Source: DATMFV01 sp035555975 (GTDB lineage: Bacteria; Verrucomicrobiota; Verrucomicrobiia; Chthoniobacterales; Chthoniobacteraceae). Taken from it: a stretch of DNA of 64,000 nt. Location of the stretch: contig DATMFV010000085.1 of assembly GCA_035555975.1 (NCBI GenBank), forward strand, positions 60,675-124,674, in the 5' to 3' direction. A program made the translations under genes and the position numbers. The notes beneath the pieces were generated by a model that searched no databases, was not told where the DNA came from, and worked only from the letters and a program-made list of their open reading frames with translations. Each line of letters opens with the position of its first letter. Position 1 is the first letter of the stretch. Shown one piece after another: positions 52,394 through 59,850 of this stretch.

Positions 52394-54493
52394 TCATTCA
52401 TCCGTCAGATTGTCGCTGATCGTCACTCCCTTGAAGCTGAAGAGGTCCATTTCAATCGCCCGGGTGCATTGCGTGATGGTGTTGTGATGGATCTGCCAGT
52501 TGGCTGAAGGGGGGTAAATGGCAAAACGCCAGCCGGTTTCCGGTGCCGGTTCACTTTCCTTGAGGCGGATTTCGTGCGTCTCCCCGTCAAACGCGGCGAT
52601 GGTGGAGCTTTCCCCCGCCCGGGGGCCGCTTTGCCAGTGGAGATGCCAGCCGAGATACGGCCGGGGATCGTCGCAGCGTTGCGGAAGTCTGGAAACCTTG
52701 AAGGAGCCGTTGCTTGAGACCGCTTCGACCTCCCCTTCCGTATGGCAAAAGCGGAAGGTCCGTTCCTGAGGGAAATAGATCCGCCGCCCTGAACGGAGGC
52801 CGACGCCGCAGTGTTCGATCAGGTTATCGTGCAGGTGGACGTTGACCGCATCGTCGGCAAGATGAATCCCGGTCACCTTTTCGGAGGTTTCCCCGCGGAC
52901 ATAGATCTGGTTGTCGCTAATGGTGACGTTCGACGCCTCGATGCAGATCCCGCAACGCTCGCGATCCGGGTTGTCATCCACTCGGGAGAGGTCGAAATGG
53001 TTGCCGCTGACGATCACGCGACGCCCGCCAAGGATGAAGAGGGCCGATTCCTTGCTATAACCGACAAAGAGGTTGTTGGAGACGATCACCTGCGTCGCTC
53101 CCCGGTTGATGCCGAGCCCGCCGGAGAACGCCCCCGCTTCAAAGACATTATCGCTAATGATCGCCTGCGCGGAGCCGACCTTGCCAGGTACGACTTTTCC
53201 GCCATGAATGCCGCCCGCCGTGCCTTCTTTGACGTAGTTGCCGATGATCCGCGTAAATCGGCTCGCTTCCTCGCAGAAGTTGGTCGCGCGCTCCACATGG
53301 CAGTGAAGGATCGACGTATTTTCAGCGTGATCGTTGTTATTGAAGGCGTTGAACCCGCAGTCCGAAACGTGGCAGCGGTGGTAGACACAGGAGCGGGTGT
53401 ACTGCTCATGAAGCTCCGGCATCCCTTCGTGTGGAGCCTGAATATAGGGCGGCGTTCCGTAACGGTCGCCTCCGTGGAGGTAAAACGCTTCCGACGCCAT
53501 CCGGCTCACCTTCAGGTCTTCAAAAATCAGGTGTTCGGTGCCGACCGCGTTGACGGCCGAGCAACCCTTGATCTCCATCTGCTGGTTGGCGGTCGGCCAG
53601 AAGGGAAAGCCGGTCGCCGTGGCAAAATGCGTGTAGGAAGGGAGTTCCAGAAAACCGCTGTGGCCGACCATGGCGAGATTGCGGATCGCGATCTCCCCGC
53701 CACCGGCGATCCAGAAGACGGCGGAGTGATCTTCGCTCATATCGAGCACGGTATGGTCGCGGTGACTTCCGCTGATCTGTACCGAGGCGTTGCGCAGCCA
53801 CAACCCGCGCGAGAGCCGGTAGCGACCCGACGGGATCATGAGGTTGCGCCGTTCGCTCACCGCACGGTCCAGCGCCGCCTGCAAGGCCGCTTCGTCGTGA
53901 TGGCGGAGCAGCGCCTCTTCGCACGCACCGCTCGCTGCATCTTCCAGCGTGAGCGTCCGGTCCGAGATTCCGGCGATCCGGGTCAGCAAACGGTTGCGGG
54001 CATGAAACGCGAGGCTTTGACCGGGTAGCCAGTCGAGCTTGCGGAAGCGGATTTCGACTCCGTCGGCCAGTCGGAACCATTCTTCATTGAGCGGCAGCCC
54101 TTCGCCCTGCCAGCACCAGACCCGCCGGAGGATCGGCTCGTGAAGTGTTCTGGTCTGGTAACGGGGATCAACCGCCATCCAGCGCCATGTCACCGGTGTG
54201 GTCGCGTCGAAGTGAATGACGAAGGTCTGCCAGCCAACGGAAGGGTCCAGCCCGCGCAGTTCCACTTCGTCTTCAAGCGGCTTCTGGTTGCGTGCATAGT
54301 ACGGTTCCCGCTCGTTGTAAACCGTGCCGTAATGGTGAAGATGAACGCCGGAGAGGGTCACCCACTGGCCGGGCTGAAAATCGCCGATTTCTTCCACCCG
54401 CAATTCACGGCTTCCGGCCTTGATCTCGCCCCGGGTTTCAAATTCCGAACCCGAAGCGCCAACGTCTGCGGCATTGATCCACTCTTTTTTCAT
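52394..54493 (-). CDS. Right-handed parallel beta-helix protein, cytoplasmic
   Basis: A 699-residue protein. After an N-terminal beta domain (GEIKAGSRELRVEEIGDFQP, GQWVTLSGVHLHHYG) it has a long run of parallel beta-helix coils (IAIRNLAMVGHSGFLELPSY, CHVSDCGFNAFNNNDHAENT, TQVIVSNNLFVGYSKESALF, VTISDNQIYVRG, VHLHDNLIEHCGVGL). H and D residues in FNNNDHAEN and GGIHGGK could be catalytic. No signal peptide is seen, so it likely works inside the cell, maybe on imported oligosaccharides. Start ATG 54493 is one base after the stop of the DUF4838 gene, so the two are coupled. Polysaccharide lyase or epimerase activity is plausible but unproven. Confidence 0.72.
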   Translation of the reverse strand: MKKEWINAADVGASGSEFETRGEIKAGSRELRVEEIGDFQPGQWVTLSGVHLHHYGTVYNEREPYYARNQKPLEDEVELRGLDPSVGWQTFVIHFDATTPVTWRWMAVDPRYQTRTLHEPILRRVWCWQGEGLPLNEEWFRLADGVEIRFRKLDWLPGQSLAFHARNRLLTRIAGISDRTLTLEDAASGACEEALLRHHDEAALQAALDRAVSERRNLMIPSGRYRLSRGLWLRNASVQISGSHRDHTVLDMSEDHSAVFWIAGGGEIAIRNLAMVGHSGFLELPSYTHFATATGFPFWPTANQQMEIKGCSAVNAVGTEHLIFEDLKVSRMASEAFYLHGGDRYGTPPYIQAPHEGMPELHEQYTRSCVYHRCHVSDCGFNAFNNNDHAENTSILHCHVERATNFCEEASRFTRIIGNYVKEGTAGGIHGGKVVPGKVGSAQAIISDNVFEAGAFSGGLGINRGATQVIVSNNLFVGYSKESALFILGGRRVIVSGNHFDLSRVDDNPDRERCGICIEASNVTISDNQIYVRGETSEKVTGIHLADDAVNVHLHDNLIEHCGVGLRSGRRIYFPQERTFRFCHTEGEVEAVSSNGSFKVSRLPQRCDDPRPYLGWHLHWQSGPRAGESSTIAAFDGETHEIRLKESEPAPETGWRFAIYPPSANWQIHHNTITQCTRAIEMDLFSFKGVTISDNLTDE

Positions 54494-54494
54494 A

Positions 54495-56876
54495 TTATTC
54501 TGATTGATCGACCAGGATGATGCGATCGACAAGCACGCGGTCTTCCTTCTCTTTACCACCGTAGGTTGGTCCCTCGAATTTCATGGAAACCCACGCTTCC
54601 CAGAGGTTGGTTTCTCCGGGACGGTACGCCCGTTCACCAACATCAACGTGAGTGGCCCAGCTTCTGGCTGAAAACCAGATCCAGCTTTCCGGGGCGAGGG
54701 TAATGTGTCCCAGCCGGTAGAGCTGGTATTTTCCGGGGACGATCTGGTCATTGGTGATTTTGAGCCTTGCGCCGGGCTTTCCCTTGGAGGGGTTCCGGCT
54801 GATCCATTGGTAGAAACCGAGTTCGAAAGGAGCGTCGGGTTTATCCACGGTCACCGCGTAGCCGCGTGCTGCGTCGGCATCCCCGATCTGGCGCACTTCC
54901 TTCGTATTTGCCGTATTGGAGGGGAGGAAGGTATGGACCTTTGCGGGGTCGATGTTGGCAAACGGTGCCGGAAGCGGCTTTTCCCTGCCGCCTCCCTTGA
55001 TGATGGCGACAAAGTCCTCCAGCATTCCCGGGTCGAGCGGCTGCAACTTCCTTCCGGTGAGATCGGGCTGTGCATTGACTTTTTCGATGCGGTTGGAGAA
55101 GACCGTGGAGTCCGAGAAATAGTCTCCGTGTTTTTCGTGAAGCGGAAACCATTTCCAGAGCGTGGCAAAGTCGAGTTCGCGCCGCAGCAGTCCCAGGTGG
55201 TGCAGGCGCACCGGGTCGCCGGTGCAGAGCTTCTCCATCTGGTCAAACATCCGCTGCCAGCGGTGGATCGATTCCACAGTGAGGTAGGGAAAGATGTCCG
55301 CGTCGAGCAGGCGTCGGCTGGTATGAGTGACCCGGGGATCAAGGGTCGCCATCGCTTCACGGCCTTTTTCGAGTTGTTCAAGGTATTCCCGTACCATGGG
55401 CGCAGCCGGGCCGTAGAAATGGTCGGTAAACTCTTTGATATGCCGGTCGGTGTCGGTATCGACATCCTGCATCAGCTTGCAGAAAAGATAATGCTGGAGT
55501 TCGGCAAGCCCGGAACGGCTTGTCAGTCCCCGGTGATCAAGAAACAGACCCTCCACCCCGGTTTCTTTCATGATCCGGATCTGCCGGATATTGCGCCGCA
55601 GGTTGCCCAAAGGCATGACCCAGGCTGATCCGAACGGGTTGGGGTAGAGCCATGCCCAGAGGTGGTTGGTGATGGCCGCCCAGGCTTTGAGATCGGCAAA
55701 GGTCTCCTGAAGGAGCGGGTCGGGGTGATCCCAGTCGGCGATGTAGTTGTCTTCAATCGGCGCAAAGGAAACGATCAGATTTTCCGGCAGGCGTTCCCCT
55801 TTTCGCAGGACGGGCGGCTTCTGGGTCTGGGAGCGCCGGTAGGCCAGCGTCTTGACGAGCGTTCCGGGGTGCTTCTCCTTAAGGAGGTCGCACAGCTCAA
55901 AGAGGTAATCATAGAGCGGCCCTCCCACGCTCTGGTACTGTTCCTCCAGCGCCTGACAATCGGGGCAATAACAGAAGCGGCCCGGCACATCCATCGCATC
56001 GAGCGTGATGATGTTTTGCTCCCCGGCATGTTGGATATGGGCGAGGATGTTCTTAGTCAACTCTTCGCGAAGGGCCGGGTTGCCAAAGCACAACTGCATG
56101 TTGGACACCCGCTGGCCATTCTGGTTTTGAGAGAAGAAATCGGGATGGGTGGCGAAATAGTCCTCCTTTCTTTCAAGCCACGGGAGCCGACGGGCGTGGC
56201 GGTCTTCTTTGGTGGGAGGAATATAGGTAAAGAGCGAATGGACAAAAATTTCGTTGGGCAGGGCGGAAACAAACGTTTCGTTCTTCTTTCGGTCGTAACC
56301 CATGTTGATCCCGTGCTGGTATTCAAAATCCATGTTGAAGCGCGAAGCGGTCTCACGGAAGAGGTAGGAGTTCTGTCGACTCCGGTTGAAGGGTGCCAGG
56401 GCTACCGTTGGCCTCTTTGGTAGAACCGGTTTCTCAAGAGAAGAAAACCAGCGCCACCCCAGGGAGTTTTCGAGGAAATCCATCACCGCATCAAGGTTGC
56501 CGTGGATTCCCTCGCCAAAGAGAAAGAGGTTTTTTCCCGAACTTCGTACGACAGATTCCTGGGGTTTGAGCTTTTCGGGGGAAGCCTTGCCGAGCGCCGC
56601 GCGCATCGGTGGGCTCCAGCCGACGAAAAGATAGTTGCCCTCCGGCGTCACCTCGTCCGGAGAAGCGATGGAAAACCGGGCTCCGGTGATCTCCTCGAGG
56701 TACAACGCCAGCTTTTCCACCGCATAGGCATCGGCGGGACCCGGTGAGGCGGGAGGGACGATCCGGTAGGTCGTCGTACCTTCCGTGGAAAGGGAAATCT
56801 CCTCAGTCGCTTGTGATGTCGAAGAGGTCGGCAGAAGGCAGGCGATGACGAAGAGGAGGAGGGCAAGACGTTTCAT
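54495..56876 (-). CDS. Secreted DUF4838-domain protein (putative glycoside hydrolase)
   Basis: A 793-residue exported protein with a signal peptide (MKRLALLLFVIACLLPTSST). Residues about 30-130 resemble the alpha-glucuronidase N-terminal domain (GPADAYAVEKLALYLEEITG, YLFVGWSPP). The middle (about 190-480) is DUF4838, a TIM-barrel-like region with HPDFFSQNQNGQRVSNMQLC, ITLDAMDVPGRFCYCPDCQA, and GVEGLFLDHRGLTS. The CYCPDC cysteines may form a metal or disulfide site. A beta-sandwich end follows. It probably cleaves a uronic-acid- or hexosamine-containing glycan; substrate unknown. It is the first gene of a two-gene operon with the beta-helix gene, and an operator (56894-56911) lies 18 bases before its ATG. 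Confidence 0.83.
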   Translation of the reverse strand: MKRLALLLFVIACLLPTSSTSQATEEISLSTEGTTTYRIVPPASPGPADAYAVEKLALYLEEITGARFSIASPDEVTPEGNYLFVGWSPPMRAALGKASPEKLKPQESVVRSSGKNLFLFGEGIHGNLDAVMDFLENSLGWRWFSSLEKPVLPKRPTVALAPFNRSRQNSYLFRETASRFNMDFEYQHGINMGYDRKKNETFVSALPNEIFVHSLFTYIPPTKEDRHARRLPWLERKEDYFATHPDFFSQNQNGQRVSNMQLCFGNPALREELTKNILAHIQHAGEQNIITLDAMDVPGRFCYCPDCQALEEQYQSVGGPLYDYLFELCDLLKEKHPGTLVKTLAYRRSQTQKPPVLRKGERLPENLIVSFAPIEDNYIADWDHPDPLLQETFADLKAWAAITNHLWAWLYPNPFGSAWVMPLGNLRRNIRQIRIMKETGVEGLFLDHRGLTSRSGLAELQHYLFCKLMQDVDTDTDRHIKEFTDHFYGPAAPMVREYLEQLEKGREAMATLDPRVTHTSRRLLDADIFPYLTVESIHRWQRMFDQMEKLCTGDPVRLHHLGLLRRELDFATLWKWFPLHEKHGDYFSDSTVFSNRIEKVNAQPDLTGRKLQPLDPGMLEDFVAIIKGGGREKPLPAPFANIDPAKVHTFLPSNTANTKEVRQIGDADAARGYAVTVDKPDAPFELGFYQWISRNPSKGKPGARLKITNDQIVPGKYQLYRLGHITLAPESWIWFSARSWATHVDVGERAYRPGETNLWEAWVSMKFEGPTYGGKEKEDRVLVDRIILVDQSE

Positions 56877-56893
56877 AAAAGAGACGGAGGGGG

Positions 56894-56911
56894 TGATGTT
56901 TCGATTCATCA
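56894..56911. promoter_or_regulatory. LacI-type operator, site B
   Basis: TGATGTTTCGATTCATCA lies 18 bases before the DUF4838 start. It differs from site A at a single central base. A bound repressor here would block the promoter or the start of translation of the locus C enzyme operon. Confidence 0.8.
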
Positions 56912-56952
56912 CTTACACGACAGAAACGCATCCGGGTCAACTCTTTTTGTGA

Positions 56953-58038
56953 TCAGGCCCGGCGAAACAGCGTTGATTGGCGGGCAAACAACTCACACGG
57001 GAGCACGGTCGCCTTTTCCACGAGCGGCTCTCCGTCGTTGAGTGCCGCATTGAGGTCGCCAAACGCCAGCTTGTAAATATCGCGTATCGAGTGGCCGACG
57101 CTGGTGATCGGGACCAGCCCGGCGCTGCTGGTCGGGTCATTGTCAAAGCCGCTGATGGCGATCTCCTGCGGCACCCGTACTCCCGCCTCGGCGCAGGCGC
57201 GCAGGGCCCCCTGCGCCCAGTTGTCGTTGGAGCAGAGGACGGCATGGGGTCGTACCTCCAGCTTCAGAGTTTCCCTCATCCCTTCATACCCCATGGTGCA
57301 GATGGGATGAATCCCTGTTTTTTTTGACAGCTTCTCCACGGTATCCGGATTTTCGAGATCAAGAGGAATCACTTCCCAGGAAACGTTGAGTCCCCGGGCT
57401 GAAGCCGCCTGCACCGCTTTTTCCACCCCCTCCCGTGCATTCGAGGAATGGGAGTTGGAATCGCGCTCTCCCGCCATGAGAGTGAGGCGCGTATTGTCCT
57501 GTTCAATCAGGTGCTCGGCCAGGCGCTGAAATCCGCTTGCCTTGTCCGGATAATAGCGCGGCACCCCGTCCATGGCGGGCATCCCGACCGAGAGGACCGG
57601 AATTCCCGCTCCCGAGAGTATTTCCAGAAGCCGGAATTCATGCAAAAGAACCAGAACGACGGCATCCACCTTGGAGTCCAAAAGGGTCTCGACAGCATGA
57701 GACATCATTTCGGGCGAGTGGGCGTCGACCGATTGGATGATCGGGATAAAGCCGTGCTCCTTGCAGTAAAAGTGGATGTATTTGAGGTGCTCCAGAGAGA
57801 TCTGGAAGAAACTTTGGCTGATCAGGATGCCGACCATTCCGGACTTCCCCGTCCGCAGGCTGCGGGCGACGCGGTTGCTCCGGTAGCCATATTTTTTGGC
57901 GGCCCGTTGCACCCTGCGCCGGGTGGCTTCGCTGATGCGGGTGGTCGAGGGATTGCCACTGAGCGCCTGCGAAACCGCCGCGCGACTCAGTTGCAGAACC
58001 TCTGCCAGTTCCTTGATGGATAATTTCTGATGTTTCAT
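56953..58038 (-). CDS. LacI-family regulator of locus C
   Basis: A 361-residue LacI protein. Residues 5-55 form the HTH (LSIKELAEVLQLSRAAVSQA, LSGNPSTTRISEATRRRVQR) including the hinge helix region (AKKYGYRSNRVARSLRTGKS). The rest is a periplasmic-binding-like sugar sensor (MVGILISQSFFQISLEHLKY, HFYCKEHGFIPIIQS, VDAVVLVLLHEFRLLEILSG, AISGFDNDPTSSAGLVPITS) with the typical end PCELFARQSTLFRR. ATG 58038 was chosen because MKHQKLSIKEL is the normal family start. Operators B and C flank it, so it likely represses itself and its neighbours until its ligand, perhaps a sugar released by locus C enzymes, is present. Confidence 0.93.
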   Translation of the reverse strand: MKHQKLSIKELAEVLQLSRAAVSQALSGNPSTTRISEATRRRVQRAAKKYGYRSNRVARSLRTGKSGMVGILISQSFFQISLEHLKYIHFYCKEHGFIPIIQSVDAHSPEMMSHAVETLLDSKVDAVVLVLLHEFRLLEILSGAGIPVLSVGMPAMDGVPRYYPDKASGFQRLAEHLIEQDNTRLTLMAGERDSNSHSSNAREGVEKAVQAASARGLNVSWEVIPLDLENPDTVEKLSKKTGIHPICTMGYEGMRETLKLEVRPHAVLCSNDNWAQGALRACAEAGVRVPQEIAISGFDNDPTSSAGLVPITSVGHSIRDIYKLAFGDLNAALNDGEPLVEKATVLPCELFARQSTLFRRA

Positions 58039-58132
58039 GGTGAAACTGCCGTGGATGATGAACCGAAGGACGTCCTGCTTCAAGCAGATTGCCGATGGAA
58101 GTTTCTTGACGAATCGAGATTTAATGAATTAA

Positions 58133-58150
58133 TGATGAAACGTAACATCA
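58133..58150. promoter_or_regulatory. LacI-type operator, site C
   Basis: TGATGAAACGTAACATCA lies in the gap between the divergent LacI and deacetylase genes, about 95 bases from the LacI start and 46 bases before the deacetylase ATG. Its reverse complement TGATGTTACGTTTCATCA matches site A at 17 of 18 bases. Confidence 0.8.
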
Positions 58151-58196
58151 ATGAAGAGAGATAGCTCTCGCGTTGTCACCATCACTTCTTTCATTC

Positions 58197-59057
58197 ATGA
58201 TCCAGCGAAAAATAATGGCCATCGGCGCGCACGCCGACGATCACGAACTCAACGTCGGCGGCACCCTCGCCAAGTACCACGATCTCGGTTACGAAATCGT
58301 CTACGTCATGGCTACCAACAACATGTCCGGCGACTGGGCGCGGGTTGGGCCGGACGGTTCCGTCACCTCGACACGGCCGCCGCTGTCGGTCATCCGGCCA
58401 CAGCGGATTCTTGAAACCGAAGCCGCCGCGCGCGCTTTGGGGACCACGCCGATCTATCTCGATCATCCCCAGCGCCACTTCACCCGTCCCGACGGAACGG
58501 TGTGCGAGGTCCGCTTCGGCAGTGAGCGGCCCGAGTGTGTTCCGCCCGATATCCCCACCATTTTGACGGTCTGCCATCATCGCCCCTCCATTGAACAGGT
58601 GGCCCGGCTCATCGAGGAACACCAGCCCGAGGCGATCCTTACCCACGGGATGCCGATGATCAACCCCGAGCATTTCGGCACCTGCATCCTCGTCACCAAC
58701 GCCTACAACCTCGCCGTCCGCAACGGCTACGAGGGGATGCTCCTCTTCTGGCACGATCTCGGTGTCTGGACCTTCGGTGAGGCTTACGCCGGTTGGGATA
58801 CCCACATCGACATCACCCGTTACTGGGAGCGGAAACTTGAACTCTGCGCCCTGCACGCCTGCCAGAAACCGAGGCCGCAGGATCTTGACTGGCCCACCTG
58901 GGGCGCGGCCTGCGGTTGCGGTCAGGCGGAAGTCTTCACCCTCGTCGGCCGGAGCCGGTGGACGCAGCAGTATGGTGACTTTACCGTTGAGATCGTGCAG
59001 AATGCGCGCCGACCTCTGCACGAGCCGGCTGCCGCCGGGCTCAATCCGGTGGGTTAG
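58197..59057 (+). CDS. PIG-L family N-acetyl-sugar deacetylase
   Basis: A 286-residue zinc-dependent deacetylase of the GlcNAc-PI de-N-acetylase/LmbE family. The metal site AHADDHELNVGGTLA (H12, D14, D15) is clear, and a later His in EAILTHGMPMINPEHFG is the third ligand. No signal peptide, so it acts in the cytoplasm, likely on an N-acetylated sugar from imported oligosaccharides. Start ATG 58197 (ATG 58215 is an alternative that still keeps the motif). Operator C sits just before it, so it belongs to the LacI regulon. It heads a plus-strand operon with a pseudopilin gene (26 bases later). Confidence 0.9.
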   Translation: MIQRKIMAIGAHADDHELNVGGTLAKYHDLGYEIVYVMATNNMSGDWARVGPDGSVTSTRPPLSVIRPQRILETEAAARALGTTPIYLDHPQRHFTRPDGTVCEVRFGSERPECVPPDIPTILTVCHHRPSIEQVARLIEEHQPEAILTHGMPMINPEHFGTCILVTNAYNLAVRNGYEGMLLFWHDLGVWTFGEAYAGWDTHIDITRYWERKLELCALHACQKPRPQDLDWPTWGAACGCGQAEVFTLVGRSRWTQQYGDFTVEIVQNARRPLHEPAAAGLNPVG

Positions 59058-59082
59058 CCTCTCAGGTCCCCTCCTTTTTGCC

Positions 59083-59826
59083 ATGACCCCGCCCGACCTC
59101 CAGACCAGCCCTGATTCAGGAAAGTGGGCGGCCGGTGGCGACCCCGCCTGCCGCCGGGCCTTGCGCGCATTGACCGTCTTGGAACTGATGCTGGTGATGG
59201 TCGTGCTGGCGGTGCTGCTGGTCTTGACGGTTTCGGCTCTTTCAACGTTGAAGGACCGGGCCGTGACGGCTGCATGCGCCGGAAAGATGCGGCAACTCGG
59301 CGCGGCGTTTCATGCCTATGCCGGGGAACACCGCAACGAATTTCCCGTGCAGGAGCAGACGCTTCCCGGGAAAATGAAGGAACCCGGCACGTGGGCCAAC
59401 GCGCTCCATCCCTACACCGGAAGCTACCACGTCATGTATTGCCCGACCGGAGATCGCGTCAGGACGATCGAAACCGTCAAGAACAGCTATTTGTATAACA
59501 GTTACGTTGCCCTGCATCTCAACCCCAACCAGTTGACCGTGGTCAAACGCACCGCATCCAAGGAGCCTTCCCGGGATGTTGTCCTGATCGACGCCTATTC
59601 AAAATCAACCGGGTCTTCCAACCTGACGGAAGTGGCGCAGGCGGCAATAGCGCCCATCTTCAAAGCCCCTTGGACCTGGTTTCCGCATTCCACCGACCTT
59701 TCGGAACCGATCCTGCAACCGTCCGCATCCCGCAACGTGCTGTATGTCGATGGACATGTCGAACGGCTCAGGGCGGTTCCCGGAGAGGCGATCGCCCTCA
59801 AACATTGGCGCTGGCCTCTTCAGTAG
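59083..59826 (+). CDS. Type II secretion pseudopilin with H-X9-DG-like end
   Basis: A 247-residue pseudopilin with a long, charged leader and the helix ALTVLELMLVMVVLAVLLVL: T-V-L-E-L keeps E at +5 but lacks the normal G-F before it. The end SASRNVLYVDGHVERL carries the DG of H-X9-DG. Middle residues (YHVMYCPTGDR) match the DUF1559-type core. It starts 26 bases after the deacetylase gene and 24 bases before the next gene, so it is part of locus C. It is the third lone pseudopilin of this window that sits inside a glycan-use locus. Confidence 0.85.
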   Translation: MTPPDLQTSPDSGKWAAGGDPACRRALRALTVLELMLVMVVLAVLLVLTVSALSTLKDRAVTAACAGKMRQLGAAFHAYAGEHRNEFPVQEQTLPGKMKEPGTWANALHPYTGSYHVMYCPTGDRVRTIETVKNSYLYNSYVALHLNPNQLTVVKRTASKEPSRDVVLIDAYSKSTGSSNLTEVAQAAIAPIFKAPWTWFPHSTDLSEPILQPSASRNVLYVDGHVERLRAVPGEAIALKHWRWPLQ

Positions 59827-59850
59827 GTTAGGCCGTGTCTCCTTTTCTTC

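Noticed and set aside
52372..52403. GGATGAAT / ATTCATCC inverted repeat at the beta-helix gene end
   Set aside because: The arms flank the stop codon with a 16-base AT-rich loop; too weak for a terminator and not matching the LacI operator.
52811..54028. 405-residue plus-strand open frame
   Set aside because: Antisense shadow of the beta-helix gene.
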